Part shown: piece after piece, positions 48,140-59,439 of the stretch
How positions within the stretch are numbered: the first letter of the stretch is position 1
How the letters are laid out: each line of letters starts with the position of its first letter
Assembly: GCF_024586455.1 (NCBI RefSeq)
Contig: NC_065919.1
Span: 9,213,368-9,277,367, forward strand
Reading direction: 5' to 3'
DNA: 64,000 bases
DNA from: Bactrocera neohumeralis
Taxonomy: Eukaryota; Arthropoda; Insecta; Diptera; Tephritidae
Notes under the pieces: model-generated
What the model was told of the DNA's origin: nothing
Database searches by the model: none
The model's input: the letters and a program-made list of their open reading frames with translations, nothing else
Position numbers and translations under genes: made by a program

Positions 48140-49859
48140 TTGCTCGCCTTTTCTTGACGCGTACTTAACCTCAAATAACTTTCTCTTTTTTACATTTGTT
48201 AGAGTTTCTTATTTTTTTCAAATATTAGGCAAGCAAAATTACTAACTTACTTTAAAATCTAAGTAAAAGACCAGCGATTAAGAAAATAATAGTTTTTTAA
48301 GTTCAAAGTTCAAAGGCCACCATCAGACAAACAATAACAATTTCCATAATAACTGCAAAAATCTTAAGTGCGTGTAAACAAGTGCACATGAGATGAGAAT
48401 AAGATTAACAACAACAAAAACAACGCACACTCCTGCACTTTGTTAACATAAAAAAATATTTGCATATACGAACATACACCTTTTATGCTCACGAAATTCT
48501 AAAACACTTAAAACTGCCTCAACCACACGAGAAAATTTACTTACTCTTCTAGGAAATTTTTAGGTTTACCCCACTCTCGGTATGAAGTGCATCAGCAACG
48601 CATTTAGTAAATAAATTTGAAATTGTTTGCAACTAAATATTCATTGCAGCATGCACATATGCTTAAGTACATACATGTGTGTGTATGAGTGTGTTGATGT
48701 GTGTATGCTTGCATTTAGGTAAGTTGGTAACCACTTAACTTAATTACATTTCCCTGACAATGACGTACAAAACATGCCTGCGCGCTATCTCGGACGCACA
48801 CCCACGCTCGCACCTACGCTTGGCAGCTCAAATCAAACGTAGTCGCTCATACGGAAGTTAATGCCCATATTTATGTTTGCAAGTAAAACAAAACAGGTGC
48901 GGAGGTGTAAAGCTTTCAGTTGTAGATTTGCATTAATTCCATGTAAAACAGTGAAATGTGTTAGCTTTGCCCCCGACCTAGGCAGCATAAGGGCCGCACT
49001 TGAACAATAAACATAAGCGTAACTGAAATGCTTGGCAAAAACTCGAGAATAACCGTACAATCGTCGTGTGCGTGCGTTGGCGCGCCGTGCGTACGTGCTT
49101 CTTCCCAGCAATTGTAGCTGCCCGGCACAGTTGTATGTGCTATATATGTGCGTGTTGTATTATGTTTGAAGTTGAACATACATAGGTATATATTTATGTA
49201 TACTATAATGTTTTTTCTAAGTACTAGGCAAATTGCATCAGTTTCCGGCTAAGTCAGCAGAAACGGCATTTTTGCAGAATTAAAAAATTTCCATAGAAAT
49301 TGCTTTCAAATTGAAATTCAACCAGCAAATATTTGCACATAATCCATTGCTGAAGTCTACATGTGTGAATTTGTTGTTAATTTCTTAAGTTTTGAAGTGT
49401 CTATTGATTCACAATTCTTATTTTTTCGTGCAAATTCAGCAATAAGGCTCAAATTTTGCCAATTTATAAAATTTTAAGAAATAGCTTGGAATTTCATTGA
49501 TTGATTTTAAGAAAAATTACGCTCTATAAGTATTTAATTTTTCCCGTCCCATTAAATGGCACAGAAATAAGAACTATAACGACAAGAGATGAGAAAGCAC
49601 TCACATCGTTAGAGAATCCTTTACTGTGCCAAAGAAGTAGAATAATAAATTTACTTTTTAACTTTTTTTGCAAAAATATTTTTTTCTATTATATCTCAAA
49701 TTATATATGCTTACATTTTGATTGAAATAAGCAGAAACTCGCTTACATCTCTTGTAATCAACACAATAATATTATGAATCAGTTGTTTAAGGGCACCAAT
49801 GAGCATCTAATTGTGTTAAGCGGCACACAATGTGCACTTAAAAAAAAGGTTTTTTTTTC
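48140..49859. other. Gene-free stretch
   Basis: AT-rich sequence with a GT-rich patch near 48678-48715. The frames at 48833-49179 are composition-driven. Nothing supported. Confidence 0.45.
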
Positions 49860-50250
49860 CATATATTGTTTGATCTTGACAACATCTGGTTCTAAACAGA
49901 CGGGGCCACATGCCACACAGCACGTGCAACAATCGATATATTGCAAGGAAAGTTTGAAGATTCGATCATTTCAAGAAATTGTGACACCGAATGGCCTACA
50001 AGAAGTTGTAACTAAGCACCATTCGACTAATTTATGTGAGAGTATTTGCAGTCGTTGGTCTTTAGCAATAAACCAGACTCAGTTCAAGCTTTAGAAGTCG
50101 ATATCGAACGTGCTATTCATAACATATGACTTCATTTAATGGAAAAACTCGAAAATTGGGTTCATAGATTTCGTTCGCGCAAAAGATGTCGTGGAGACCA
50201 TTGACCATTGAATGATATTATAGTCAGAATTTAACTGTAGCAATTGTACT
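49860..50250 (+). mobile_element. IS630/mariner-related transposase relic, 3' part
   Basis: This is the same transposase group as 31490-32370. A decayed 'QQDGATCHTA' block appears as QTGPHATQ (about 49899), so the second catalytic Asp is not readable. EFEDSIISRNCDTEWPTRSC-like sequence spans three frames (about 49950-50005). LTPLDFF-like sequence with the third Asp follows near 50015. The tail reads LEVDIERAIHNI (about 50094), HLMEKLENWVHRFRSRKRCR (about 50134-50193) and stops. The 3' non-coding part TTACATTAAATAAAAAAC follows at about 50253. The first half of the gene is missing. Confidence 0.7.
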
Positions 50251-50539
50251 TTACATTAAATAAAAAACACTTGAATTTCATGTGTTTTTGTTTGGAAAAG
50301 AAATAATATCATTCTTACTGGAAAATCCGGTATTAGTACATATTTTCTAGGTAGCATCCATGGTGTAGCTCGGGATGAGTGCAACAGTGGTGAACCTTTT
50401 TTATCGCAGTAGGATATTCGAAAAATACTTATTTTTATATGCATGCAAATATAATCTTACAACTTTAAAATAATTGAAAAAGTTGTTGTAGTTTTATTCA
50501 CAAATATCACTTTTTAGGCGGCCACAAAAGTGCGGACTC

Positions 50540-50830
50540 TCAACAAAGTTAGGTCTTCGGCTCTATGAGACCATAGTGAAGCCTATATTTAATATTCTAT
50601 GGAGTTTTTATTTGGTGGAAAACGCTGGCAAAAATTACACCCGCAAGAAAATTGAGTGTTCAACTAACTGTTCTCATCAGTAGTTGTGGTGCGCTATGAA
50701 CCCCACCAACTATGGCACAGAATGGGTTGCTGTTTATAGCACCAGTGGATATTGCCGCAAGACATATGGTCGCGAAAGCTTGTGCACTGTGATGTCGCCG
50801 ATCATAGCCCTGACTGACCTAGTGCGACAG
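50540..50830 (+). mobile_element. Non-LTR reverse transcriptase thumb fragment
   Basis: LYETIVKPIFNILW then, after a frameshift, YLVEN/WWKTLAK-type sequence (about 50560-50630) matches the 'VRPILLYG..VWW.AL.K' block of non-LTR elements. RKLSVQLTVLISSCGAL and PPTMAQNGLLFIAPVDIAAR (about 50645-50765) follow the 'VQR...I.ISGA..TTPT.ALN..L...P.DI' order. It carries no catalytic motif. Confidence 0.6.
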
Positions 50831-51339
50831 CCCAGGTTTGGTTAGGTTAGATGGCTCCCACATCTTGGCGCGTGATCACACTGAAACTGTTATGTATAGT
50901 CTTCTATGAAGCCAGACGAAAAACTCCTGTAGTTCAATATCAGCTATGGGCAAATACGCGCTGGACCTTTCGGAAATCTTCTTAGGTGTTTTATTTCTAT
51001 TGCCGCTATTCCATTTTGATGTCTAAAAATTTGAAATTAGGAAGTATTGAGACAGCAGCTGGCATCAGTAAGATACTCAATTTTTTTGCATGAATTTCGT
51101 TCGTTTAGCCATTGAAGAGTTTACCCCGGGTCAGAAAAACCACTCACACTAACAAAATGTTCCCTGACATTCATTATGGTACCTCATATACCATCACCAA
51201 TCATATCGAGTAAAGTCAACTGGATGTTATATGTTAGTTATAAGAATTTAGGTCAAGTTTTAGTGAAAATTTTAACCATTTCAAAAACAAAGATACACTT
51301 TATTATCTTATTTTCATTTAGATAACTCACATTTTGTCT

Positions 51340-51775
51340 GATAAATGCGGTATAAAGTCATCCGGAAGTTGGAAAATCTTTATATTAAGTATATGTAATA
51401 CTTCCCTAACTCGATTCAACCCATTTAAAGCCCACAGACTTACTGCTATTGGGAAAGGATTCTCTCTAAATTTCATTTATAAATCTGACTCATTAATCAA
51501 TATTTTCGGTAATAAGTCAACTATAGGTCCTGGGGTCCAAATATTCGGTACCTAAGGGCTTGAACAGTTTTGATTTGAGCAATTTTTGCTATTAAAGTGG
51601 CATACCCTAAAGGCCTTATTATGTATATATATATATATGTATAATAGCTCAGAATGCGATCCTCTGGTTGACATGTTGCACCTAAAAGTATTTCCCTGGC
51701 TTTGCTTCGTGCAAGTTTCAAGAGTATAAAATGTTCGATTTCACCCGAACTTAGCCCTTACTTACTTGTTAAATT
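51340..51775 (+). repeat. Dispersed repeat, sister subfamily of the 711-1781 element, 3' end
   Basis: GCGGTATAAAGTCATCCGGA at the left matches 11320-11345, and TGGGGTCCAAATATTCGGTA matches 11499-11517. The right end GAGTATAAAATGTTCGATTT with CACCCGAACTTAGCCCTTAC, then TTACTTGTT (51720-51770), is nearly identical to 1730-1781. So the two subfamilies share their 3' end but not their middle. Confidence 0.7.
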
Positions 51776-54019
51776 TCTCTTTTGTTTCTCTTGTTGAATT
51801 AGCTTACAATTAGACTTACAGTGAGGTCTCATTACATTCATCTCAATATTTATATCGACAGCTTATTTATATTTCGAAATTACTAAAAATAAAAAAAATT
51901 AAATTTTCCAAACTTTCTATCTTCAGCTCTTTATGGATTTACGGATTTTAAAAATAGAATTTTTACTATCTTGAAAAAAAAATTTCCTAAAATTTTCATA
52001 TTTTTTTCAACGGGCCCCTGGAAATGGCGTCGCCATTGCCGAGTTTAAAATATTTTGTTTTCCAAAAATTTCAGAATTTCTTTGTTAATAGTATATGTTT
52101 GTAACAATAAAAAATTCTAATAAAATATTTGATTTTTTATATGAGAAAAAATTTTTTGAAAAAATGCTTTTTTACCCGAGGAAACCCATGTAATTCCTTC
52201 AAGCTACATATTTCTAAAATTGCATTATTTTCGCCCAATTAATTTACTGAAGCGGGAAGCATTCTACGCAACACGTGATGACAGTAAATTTTTACAGCAA
52301 TTAAAGTTCATGGAATTTCCCGCCTAATTTGCGGTAAAGAGCAGAACTAGCGTGCCACGCGTCATGTGTTATATGTGGCAGAACAAATTTAAAGTTTGCT
52401 CGCATGCGGCATGCCACGCCTGTAAACATATACCATTCAGAGAAAGCGCCCGAGCACATAAACACATATAGTTCGACTATAGAGTATTTAAAAAACTACT
52501 TATGTACATACATATATACATACATATGTATATGAATTGCAGATTTTCGTACCTGTTTGTGGTTATTATATCTGGGAGCTATGTGGTATTTGCCCGTAAA
52601 ATCGCACGTAGCCCGTTGCTGTGTTTATTAATACCACGAATACACCCATAAGAGGTGTTTGCTATATATGTTTAGGGGAGCTTATACGGAGCGCGTTATT
52701 AAATTGCCTGCAACGGTAGTCTAGCGTGCATCAACCGAAACACCGACGTATGGCGTTAATAGTGCGCAGCTCCTAGAGGCAGTTGACACACCGGCGGTCT
52801 CCTCGAGCTGGCGTTTAGCTACTTTGGCTGTGTTCGTTGCGCTCGGTTATCGTGCTTGTTTGTTATTATGGTTTGTCAAGCCTATTTTTAATTTTCCCGA
52901 AACTTCATATTTCGCACAGTTGTTGTTGTTTAACGTTTAATTAACCATAAATTTCCATGCAATTAAAAGTCGCCGTCAGCGCCAAAACGTCACGGCTGAC
53001 GCACAAGTACTGGAGGATACATACATGAGCACGTGCTTGTATAAGTCCCTAGAGAAGCAACTGTCGCAGGAGTGTATGGGTAGTGAAGAGGACACGTTAC
53101 GCGCCGTTGCACCACGCTACTGTTACCTATATACCTATGTAGGTACATAACCTTAAACACGCTCTCCACCTTCTTTGCGTCGGCATCCGTATGTTTTGCT
53201 TAACTAGTGACCTTCATGTTGTGTTGTTGTTGTAATTTGTTCGGTACTGCTACTATTTGAAAATATTTCTGTAACCACTAACAGCATTTTGTTGCTATGT
53301 TGCGACACGCTGTCAGCAAGGAGGCGCCTGTAATTTACGACGGTGCATGGGAAGCACACACGCACACATACACGCATATATAGTATATATTTCAGGCATA
53401 TACGTATGTATATCCATTTTGGCTTGCCAGTTTTACGGTCGCTCGAGTAATTACCGCACGCTTTAGTCTCATGAATATTTATTAAATGTTCCTTCTTCTT
53501 GCGCCCGTTGCCGCCTCTGCGTGACATTGTTTTTGTGATTTTGTTGTCATTGTTTGTTATTATGAATATGAGTTTTTAATTTTTTATTTAAAGTATGCGT
53601 GTTTTCTCATTTTGTTGTCAATTAAATTTATCAAGATTTTGTTTGCGAAATGAGTTTCAGGCCGCCCGCCGGAATTTACAAGCGTGCCACAATTAAAATA
53701 TGTAATTACAAACTTCCTCGACATGTTGCCACAGATAGGGTGGGTCCAGATGAGCGATTTCTTGAGAGCTATGAAAGGCAACATTTTTAAACGTTGTATT
53801 TTTCGTTAGTCGACCTTACAAAGCACAAAACACAAACAATATTGGCTCAAATAGAGAATAAATTAAACCTCAGTAGTTAATTAAAAAATGATTTGAAGCA
53901 ACCGGCCAATAACCTCAGGAGAATTATTGGAAATATTTTCCATATTATATACATATGTACATTACATATGTATATATACATATGTATGTATGTAAGTGGC
54001 TAGTTCTTTTCCATTATCA
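51776..54019. other. Gene-free stretch
   Basis: AT-rich repeats to about 52200 (possibly another TTAAGGGG-family member with a GGAAATGGCGTCGCCATTGC core near 52020), a TA/CA microsatellite at 52500-52535, a GC-richer part at 52650-53130 and another TACATATGTA-rich block at 53944-53995. No coding evidence. Confidence 0.4.
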
Positions 54020-55060
54020 TCAAGCATTAAAATGCTTGCCTTTCAACGGCCTTTTCAGGCAAGGACACAAGAAAAGTCCGGGGGCCACATCTGGGCTGTA
54101 GGGCGTCTGGTGATGACTTCCACGTAAAACTTGGCGTTAACGGTTTGTCCAAGAGGAACAAATTCATAGTGTACGATGCCTTTGATGTCAAAAAAGATAA
54201 TGAGCATCATTTTCACTTTGGATTTGCTCATTCTGCCGGTCTTCATCAGCCACCTCTTCCCGGCCGGGGTGCCACCGAAACACACCACTTCTTGCTAAAG
54301 CAACAACTGGGTACGCCTACTTGATCATAAAAACGTCTCTGTCGCAGGTTTGACGAATTTTACACAGAATTTAATCGCGTACCTCTGCACTAACGAAGGC
54401 TGCATTTTCGGTTTGCACCACTCACAGAGACACGTCATGCGAAAATGTTTGTCCTGACTCTCCGGGTGCTCGCAGATAACTGACCAGCCGCTCGCTTGTT
54501 AGCTAGGAACGCCCTCCACCGAATCCAGTCGGTGTGCGCATCCTTACACATTTTCGGCCGTTTTCAACTGATGTTCGCACGCAAACACCTCAATACGGCC
54601 AAATATAACTCATTATTTACCATCTGTCCCTCCGGAACAAATTTATTTATTGGTTTTGGCTCGTTTTTCCCTCCATTCCGATGATTGTTGACTATTTTGC
54701 ATGTCAAACTCATAAACCTATATCTCCTTGGCAGTTATAATATTCTCTATGAATGTGGGATCGGAGTTCGCATGATCAACCATGTCAAAAGAGGCCTATT
54801 TATGAAAAACGAAATGATCTTTCTTGCAAGAATGCATTTCATACGCAAAACATCCACCAAAATCGTTCGAACGGACTCGGATATATCGAGCTTTCGTGCT
54901 ATTTTTCTAATACTTGCCTGACGATTTTCAAGCACCATATGCGTCACTTATTTTCCTCAGTTGAAGAGGTTGAAGATCAGCCAGAACGAGGCATGTTCTT
55001 CAGCAATCTCTCGACCGTCTTTGAAGATTTTGTAACACTCATAGGCTTGTGTTTTTGATA
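54020..55060 (-). mobile_element. Mariner-superfamily relic H
   Basis: From right to left on the minus strand: an N-terminal trace with AYECYKIFKDGRE (about 55000), MVLENRQASIRKIARKLDIS (about 54880-54940) and TILVDVLRMKCILAR (helix-turn-helix end), then decay. The frame 54055-54288 reads SKVKMMLIIFFDIKGIVHYE, then FVPLGQTVNAKFYVEVI, the segment between the first and second Asp. A shifted frame, HHQTPYSPDVAPGLFLCP and LKRPLKGKHFNA (to about 54030), is the third block, where the expected CDF is lost. The second Asp block is deleted. It is a different mariner group from relics A-D. Confidence 0.75.
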
Positions 55061-56214
55061 AAATTGAATCAACGACAAATTTCGATATTTTTATCCTTCT
55101 TGCTGTTATAAACTTCGTGGCAAACTTAAAAAACGCTATTCAGAGTATAACAACAAGTAAAGTGGCACTAATTTCGGCCAGGAATAAGACGTACTCACCA
55201 TTGATCAAGGTGTGGGAAGTATTTTAAGATATTTTCAAATAATTTGCATTAAAATTAAGATTCGGAACACATGTATATTTTATATACTATATATATGTAT
55301 GTATAGCTGTTCATAACATCATTAGGGTTGCACCTATGAATACAAACAAACTGAGAATTAGCAACGGTGCATTGAAAGTCATAGTACACACACCCTTGTA
55401 TGTATACCTTCATTATTCGTTACACTCTCAAACATATGCACATAAATACATATTAATATGCATACATATTAACAACAGAGAGGCACAGAGAAAAAGAAAT
55501 CGTCCGTCATACTTTGCATTCACCGTTCGAGTGGAAATGTGGATACTGTGAATGCAGCGCTTGTAATGAATTCAATTTGCTGGCGTAACCAACTCTGGGC
55601 GATTGTAGATGCATAGGCATGCGAGCATAAATACGCATACGCATAAGAAAGGCGCAGTGTGGCGCGTATGCATGTATTTGTGCAACTGTTGCAATATCAA
55701 TAAATTTGATCATCATACGCATTGGGTATACTGGGTCACAGGGGCAAAAAGCGTGAAAAAGCGACAAGCAATTCATACAAACACGCACACACACACATCC
55801 ACATATGCAGTTGCGCTTGCTTAATATGCATTCGAATACCAACACATGCGCGCATCCATTGACATGCCTTAATGGCTTCTGCTGACGTTAATGTTCGTTG
55901 ATTCAGTGAGTGCGCCGGCATTACTGCATCCACTTGCTGCACCAGTATTGTTTAACTGCATAAAGTGCTGCGTCAACCGATACCTGCAGATGATAATTTG
56001 AAAAAAATAAAAGAGAACCTGAACGGGAAAATAATAGTTCGCATAAGCTGTGTGTATGCGTGAGAATATAAACACAAACGAAGTCTTGAATGCGCGCATG
56101 TAACGGCAAATGCTGTGACATAAATTATGTTGTCTGAATTTTATTGATTTACTGGCTGAATATTACTTTTGTGTGGAAAAATTAATCCCTCAATCCCTGA
56201 CTTTCTTCAAACAA
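55061..56214. other. Gene-free stretch
   Basis: TA/TG- and CA-rich microsatellites occur (about 55270-55310, 55780-55800). Open frames on both strands at 55336-56121 follow the repeat composition and have no domain. Confidence 0.45.
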
Positions 56215-56570
56215 AGTTTTTTCTATAAGGACTTGACTTTGAACCAACAATTTGTATGACAGCTATATGATATGGCCGTACTATCTGAACACTTTGTAAG
56301 CAGTTAGTAGTATTGGCTTAGAAAATGATCTATGGCAAAGTTCGAGAAGATATCGTGTCAAATAAAAAAGTTTACTTCACAAGAACTTCAATTTGACCCA
56401 TCAGTTTGTATGTTAGCTAAATGCTATAGTAGTTCTATAGAAACAGTTTGTTTGAAGATTGTAGCAGCGTTATCTTAGAAAATTATGTCTGCCAAAGATA
56501 TCTTGTTAAATAAGTTAATTTATCACAAAAAGACTTGATCCTGATCGATCAGTTTGTGTGACAATAATAT
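56215..56570. repeat. Family A tandem repeat, period about 150 bp
   Basis: The phrase TTTGTATG followed by (A/T)(C/T)AGCTA recurs at 56251 and 56405, and TTTGTGTGAC at 56553, giving spacings of about 154 and 148 bp. Each unit also carries CTTAGAAAAT and (G/C)CAAAG(T/A)T. The last unit is cut by the mariner terminus at about 56571. Confidence 0.65.
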
Positions 56571-56907
56571 AGGTTAGTCGAAAAAGTATTTTCGTATTCC
56601 ATACGTCGAGCTTCTTTTTGTGGCCAGCCTTTTTTAAATTATTTAAAACTGTTTGATGATGAATGTTGAGTTCCTTAGCGCTGCCATGGCTGCTTATGTG
56701 ACGGTCGAGGTCAATATTTACCATAATTTCATTAACTTTTTCAACGATAAGTCGACTAGAGCGAGTTGCATCTTTCACATCGAAATTTCCAGAACGGTAG
56801 CGAGCGAACCATTGTTGTGCAACACGAACTGATGCAGCATCGTCTCCTCTGTAAAATTCACAAATTTCACTGATGGCTTGCGTGGCATTCTTTCCTCTTT
56901 TATACAA
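56515..56907 (-). pseudogene. Mariner DNA-binding-domain-only ORF
   Basis: This frame of 130 codons is open from MYKRGKNATQAISEICEFYR through QQWFARYRSGNFDVKDATRS, then VEKVNEIMVNIDLDRHISSH and AKELNIHHQTVLNNLKKAGH, and runs through the left terminal repeat into the flanking tandem repeat. It therefore keeps both helix-turn-helix units of a mellifera-type transposase but no DD34D residue. The original ATG is one frameshift upstream, so the Met at 56905-56907 is internal to the ancestral protein. A product would be a DNA-binding fragment, if it is ever expressed; nothing here shows that it is. Confidence 0.7.
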
Positions 56908-57134
56908 AAATTTCTAAATAAATAGAAAATTTCTTCATTATTTTCACTAATTTTTGAACAGCTGCAACTTTTTTCAACTTCCTCGAATTTATTTCTTTTT
57001 GGTTAAATGAAGCATATAATCTCAACTTTCCAACACTATATGGTATGACACAATGTGATAGTACTGGAGGTACGAGTATGCGACTGCAACCACATCTATT
57101 GACAAAATACGAAAAGACTTTTTGGACTACCCAA
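56571..57134 (-). mobile_element. Mariner (mellifera-type) deletion derivative D with both ends
   Basis: The left end AGGTTAGTCGAAAAAGTATT (56571) and the right end TTTTTGGACTACCCAATA (about 57117-57134) are inverted mariner termini beside TA. Between them only the 5' leader and the DNA-binding domain remain; coding sequence jumps from KKAGHKKKLDVW directly into the 3' terminal repeat, deleting all catalytic blocks. Length is about 565 bp, less than half of a full mariner. It is a non-autonomous, MITE-like copy. Confidence 0.9.
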
Positions 57135-58179
57135 TATTTTTACCTAAACCAGGTCTTCATGGTTTAGCTTTAATATGAGCAAATTTACTATTTTTTTTCC
57201 AATACGTAAAAACTTTCATAGATGTGAGTAATCATGAAATCTTTTGTTTTCTTTGCAATAATATATTTTTCTTTTATGTCAACAAAACATCAAATTCAAA
57301 TTTAAAGAATCAAAAATTAATTTCATTAAAAAAAACACAACAAAAGCATTCGATCTCAATGTGATATAAAAAAATTCAAGATTTGGCCAATAAATTGCAG
57401 CAAAGAAACCACTTTGGATCGTAGTATATAGAAACAAAACCGTGCGTGGTCATATAGTAATTAGCTGCTGCTGACGTCCCTGCCTCAAAATGCCGGATGT
57501 CGTTCACATTGTCATGTACATGGAGGCGCTCATTTTCATATACTACGCAGCACGTTGCAAGGAGCCGTGGGGGGCGCAGCAGGAAGGTGAAGCCTAAAGT
57601 ATGGGCAGTTCTGCAACACTATCCGCTGAAATGACAAGCGTGCAAAGCTGAACTGGATACATGTAACATATTATTTGACGGCGCAACATGACAAAAAATT
57701 TATTAGTTTAATAAATAAACGAGTTTGATCACAAATAATGAGCGATTAATTTTTTCGCCGAACCTTTTTTTTATCACATTTGTGTCATAAATGTATGATT
57801 TCAAAAGCTAAATGACGAACAAAAAATCAATTTCAAATTAATGAGCTCGTTAATTATTCGAATGGCTGTGCAGTAAGTACTTGTTTGTGCATTGAATTGT
57901 GGTCGCGACATAATTCTCTTTGATTATGAAAGCCATTATATATGCGACTTAATAGAAAAACCATAATATACGAGGATTACATATGTAGTTTTATGCATTA
58001 ATAATTGCATACTTTTATGCGCGTATATTTGCATTTTTTAACGGGAGTGATAAAAGCTGCATTAAATATGGCAATATTGTAGCACATTTCCGGATAATTA
58101 CAACTCAATATAAATCAAAATGATATAAATCAAACTGATATAAATCATGACAATACGAAGTAATGTGCAGTTACCAATT
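57135..58179. other. Gene-free stretch
   Basis: AT-rich except for a short GC-rich patch (57460-57600) that contains a 35-codon frame (57490-57597). I do not see family or splice support. Confidence 0.4.
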
Positions 58180-58317
58180 AACTTCGGGTCGTCGGTCGGG
58201 TCTACTTAAAGGCAAGGGATCCAGATTTTAATGCGGACAAGTATTGTCAACTCGACACCATTCCACCAAATGACTTTAGGCTTGTTGTCTGCCACGACAA
58301 CAACAACAACAATCATA
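58180..58317 (-). repeat. TGT-headed dispersed repeat, inverse copy
   Basis: It ends CGACAACAACAACAACAATC, the inverse of the TGT head of the copy at 44294. It shares the GAGTTGACA and AAAATC.GG.TCC blocks in the same order when inverted. Confidence 0.55.
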
Positions 58318-58489
58318 TAAACATAATTATCAAAAATACTCGGTGGCAAAAATATATACTCAAAATAACGCAAAAAATATGCAAATTTTGGTTGGAGGGA
58401 GTCTTATACTAAGCATTTACCTTATGCATGATTCTCAAGTAATGACTTCGAAAAATCGATTTCTTTTTATATTTTAACAGTAAAACCTA

Positions 58490-58975
58490 TTGAAAACATG
58501 CTGTGAAAAATTCAGACCGAAATTCATAGTACTATTTGATAAGTTACAGCTCATAGTCGCCGACGTGTCGTAAGCGACTGTCTACCAGCCGCCATGACAA
58601 GTCTGCGGTCTCTTGAAACTTTAAACGCATTTTTCTCGAATCATCATTTTCTGAAACTGTAATGGTTCTAAAAAAAAAGTATTCAACCGATTGCTTTAAA
58701 ATTTACATATGTTCTTCTACTCATTTATAGTTATCGTCCCTACCAGAATTGTTTATTTTCGAAAATATTTTCATATTTTTTTAAACGATTTTTAACGAAA
58801 AAACAAGATTTTCGTGACTTTTTTTGAAGTTCGACATTTTTTTGTTTTTAATGAAATTGATTATATTTGGTAGGGACGATAGCCGCAGAACTACAGAATA
58901 ATAATCCATTCGATTTTTGTATTTCAGACAACATGAACAGCCGCTATCACCATGACCAGTGAACAACTTTTTTTG
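58490..58975 (-). repeat. TTAAGGGG-family dispersed repeat, copy d
   Basis: On the minus strand it follows copies b and c: CGAGAAAAATGCGTTTAAAG (inverse of about 58620-58640) equals their GAGAAAAACGCGTTTAA block. The AT-rich centre is flanked by a perfect 14-bp inverted repeat, TATCGTCCCTACCA (58732-58745) and TGGTAGGGACGATA (58868-58881). Non-coding. The TTAAGGGG terminus itself was not found. Confidence 0.5.
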
Positions 58976-59317
58976 TTTGGAGACTATTTTGATTTAAAAA
59001 AAATATATTAAAAATGTAAAAACGAAAAATTTTTTATTTGTACATTTCAAAATACAAATAAAAATATATTAAACAATTAAAACGATTGCATTTTGTTGTT
59101 TGTAGATCCTGAAAAGTGTATATTAAGTAAGCTACGAAGTTGTTACACCCAGAAGGAATTGTCAGAGATTCCCGAATGTATACATACATTTATAAATAAT
59201 AATTTTGCATATCGTCAACTAAAACGCAATATAACCCAACATCACTTTTAATAAGTCGACAGGCGAAGAAAAAAAATATAATAGAAACCACCATATTTGA
59301 CAAAATTTGAGTTTTGG

Positions 59318-59385
59318 TTATATATATACATTGGTTATATATTGGTCATGCATTGGTTATATATTGGTTATGTATTGCCTATATT
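59318..59385 (+). repeat. TTGGTTATATA minisatellite
   Basis: At least four copies of (A/C)ATTGGT(T/C)AT(A/G) lie in a row: TTGGTTATATATTGGTCATG, CATTGGTTATATATTGGTTA and so on. The inverse of the motif occurs at 45055-45185. Confidence 0.75.
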
Positions 59386-59439
59386 TGATGTAGTGAATCG
59401 TAAGCAATAAAAAACTCAATTTAAATTTTTTTTGACCCT

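Noticed and set aside
51817..51850. CAGTGAGGTCTCATTACATT, possible second pogo-like terminus
   Set aside because: Beyond CAGTG the match is poor, and no CTATTAAGC motif or partner end is present.
57490..57597. 35-codon small open frame (MPDVVHIVMYMEALIF...) in a GC-rich patch
   Set aside because: Too short to support without conservation. No promoter or splice evidence.
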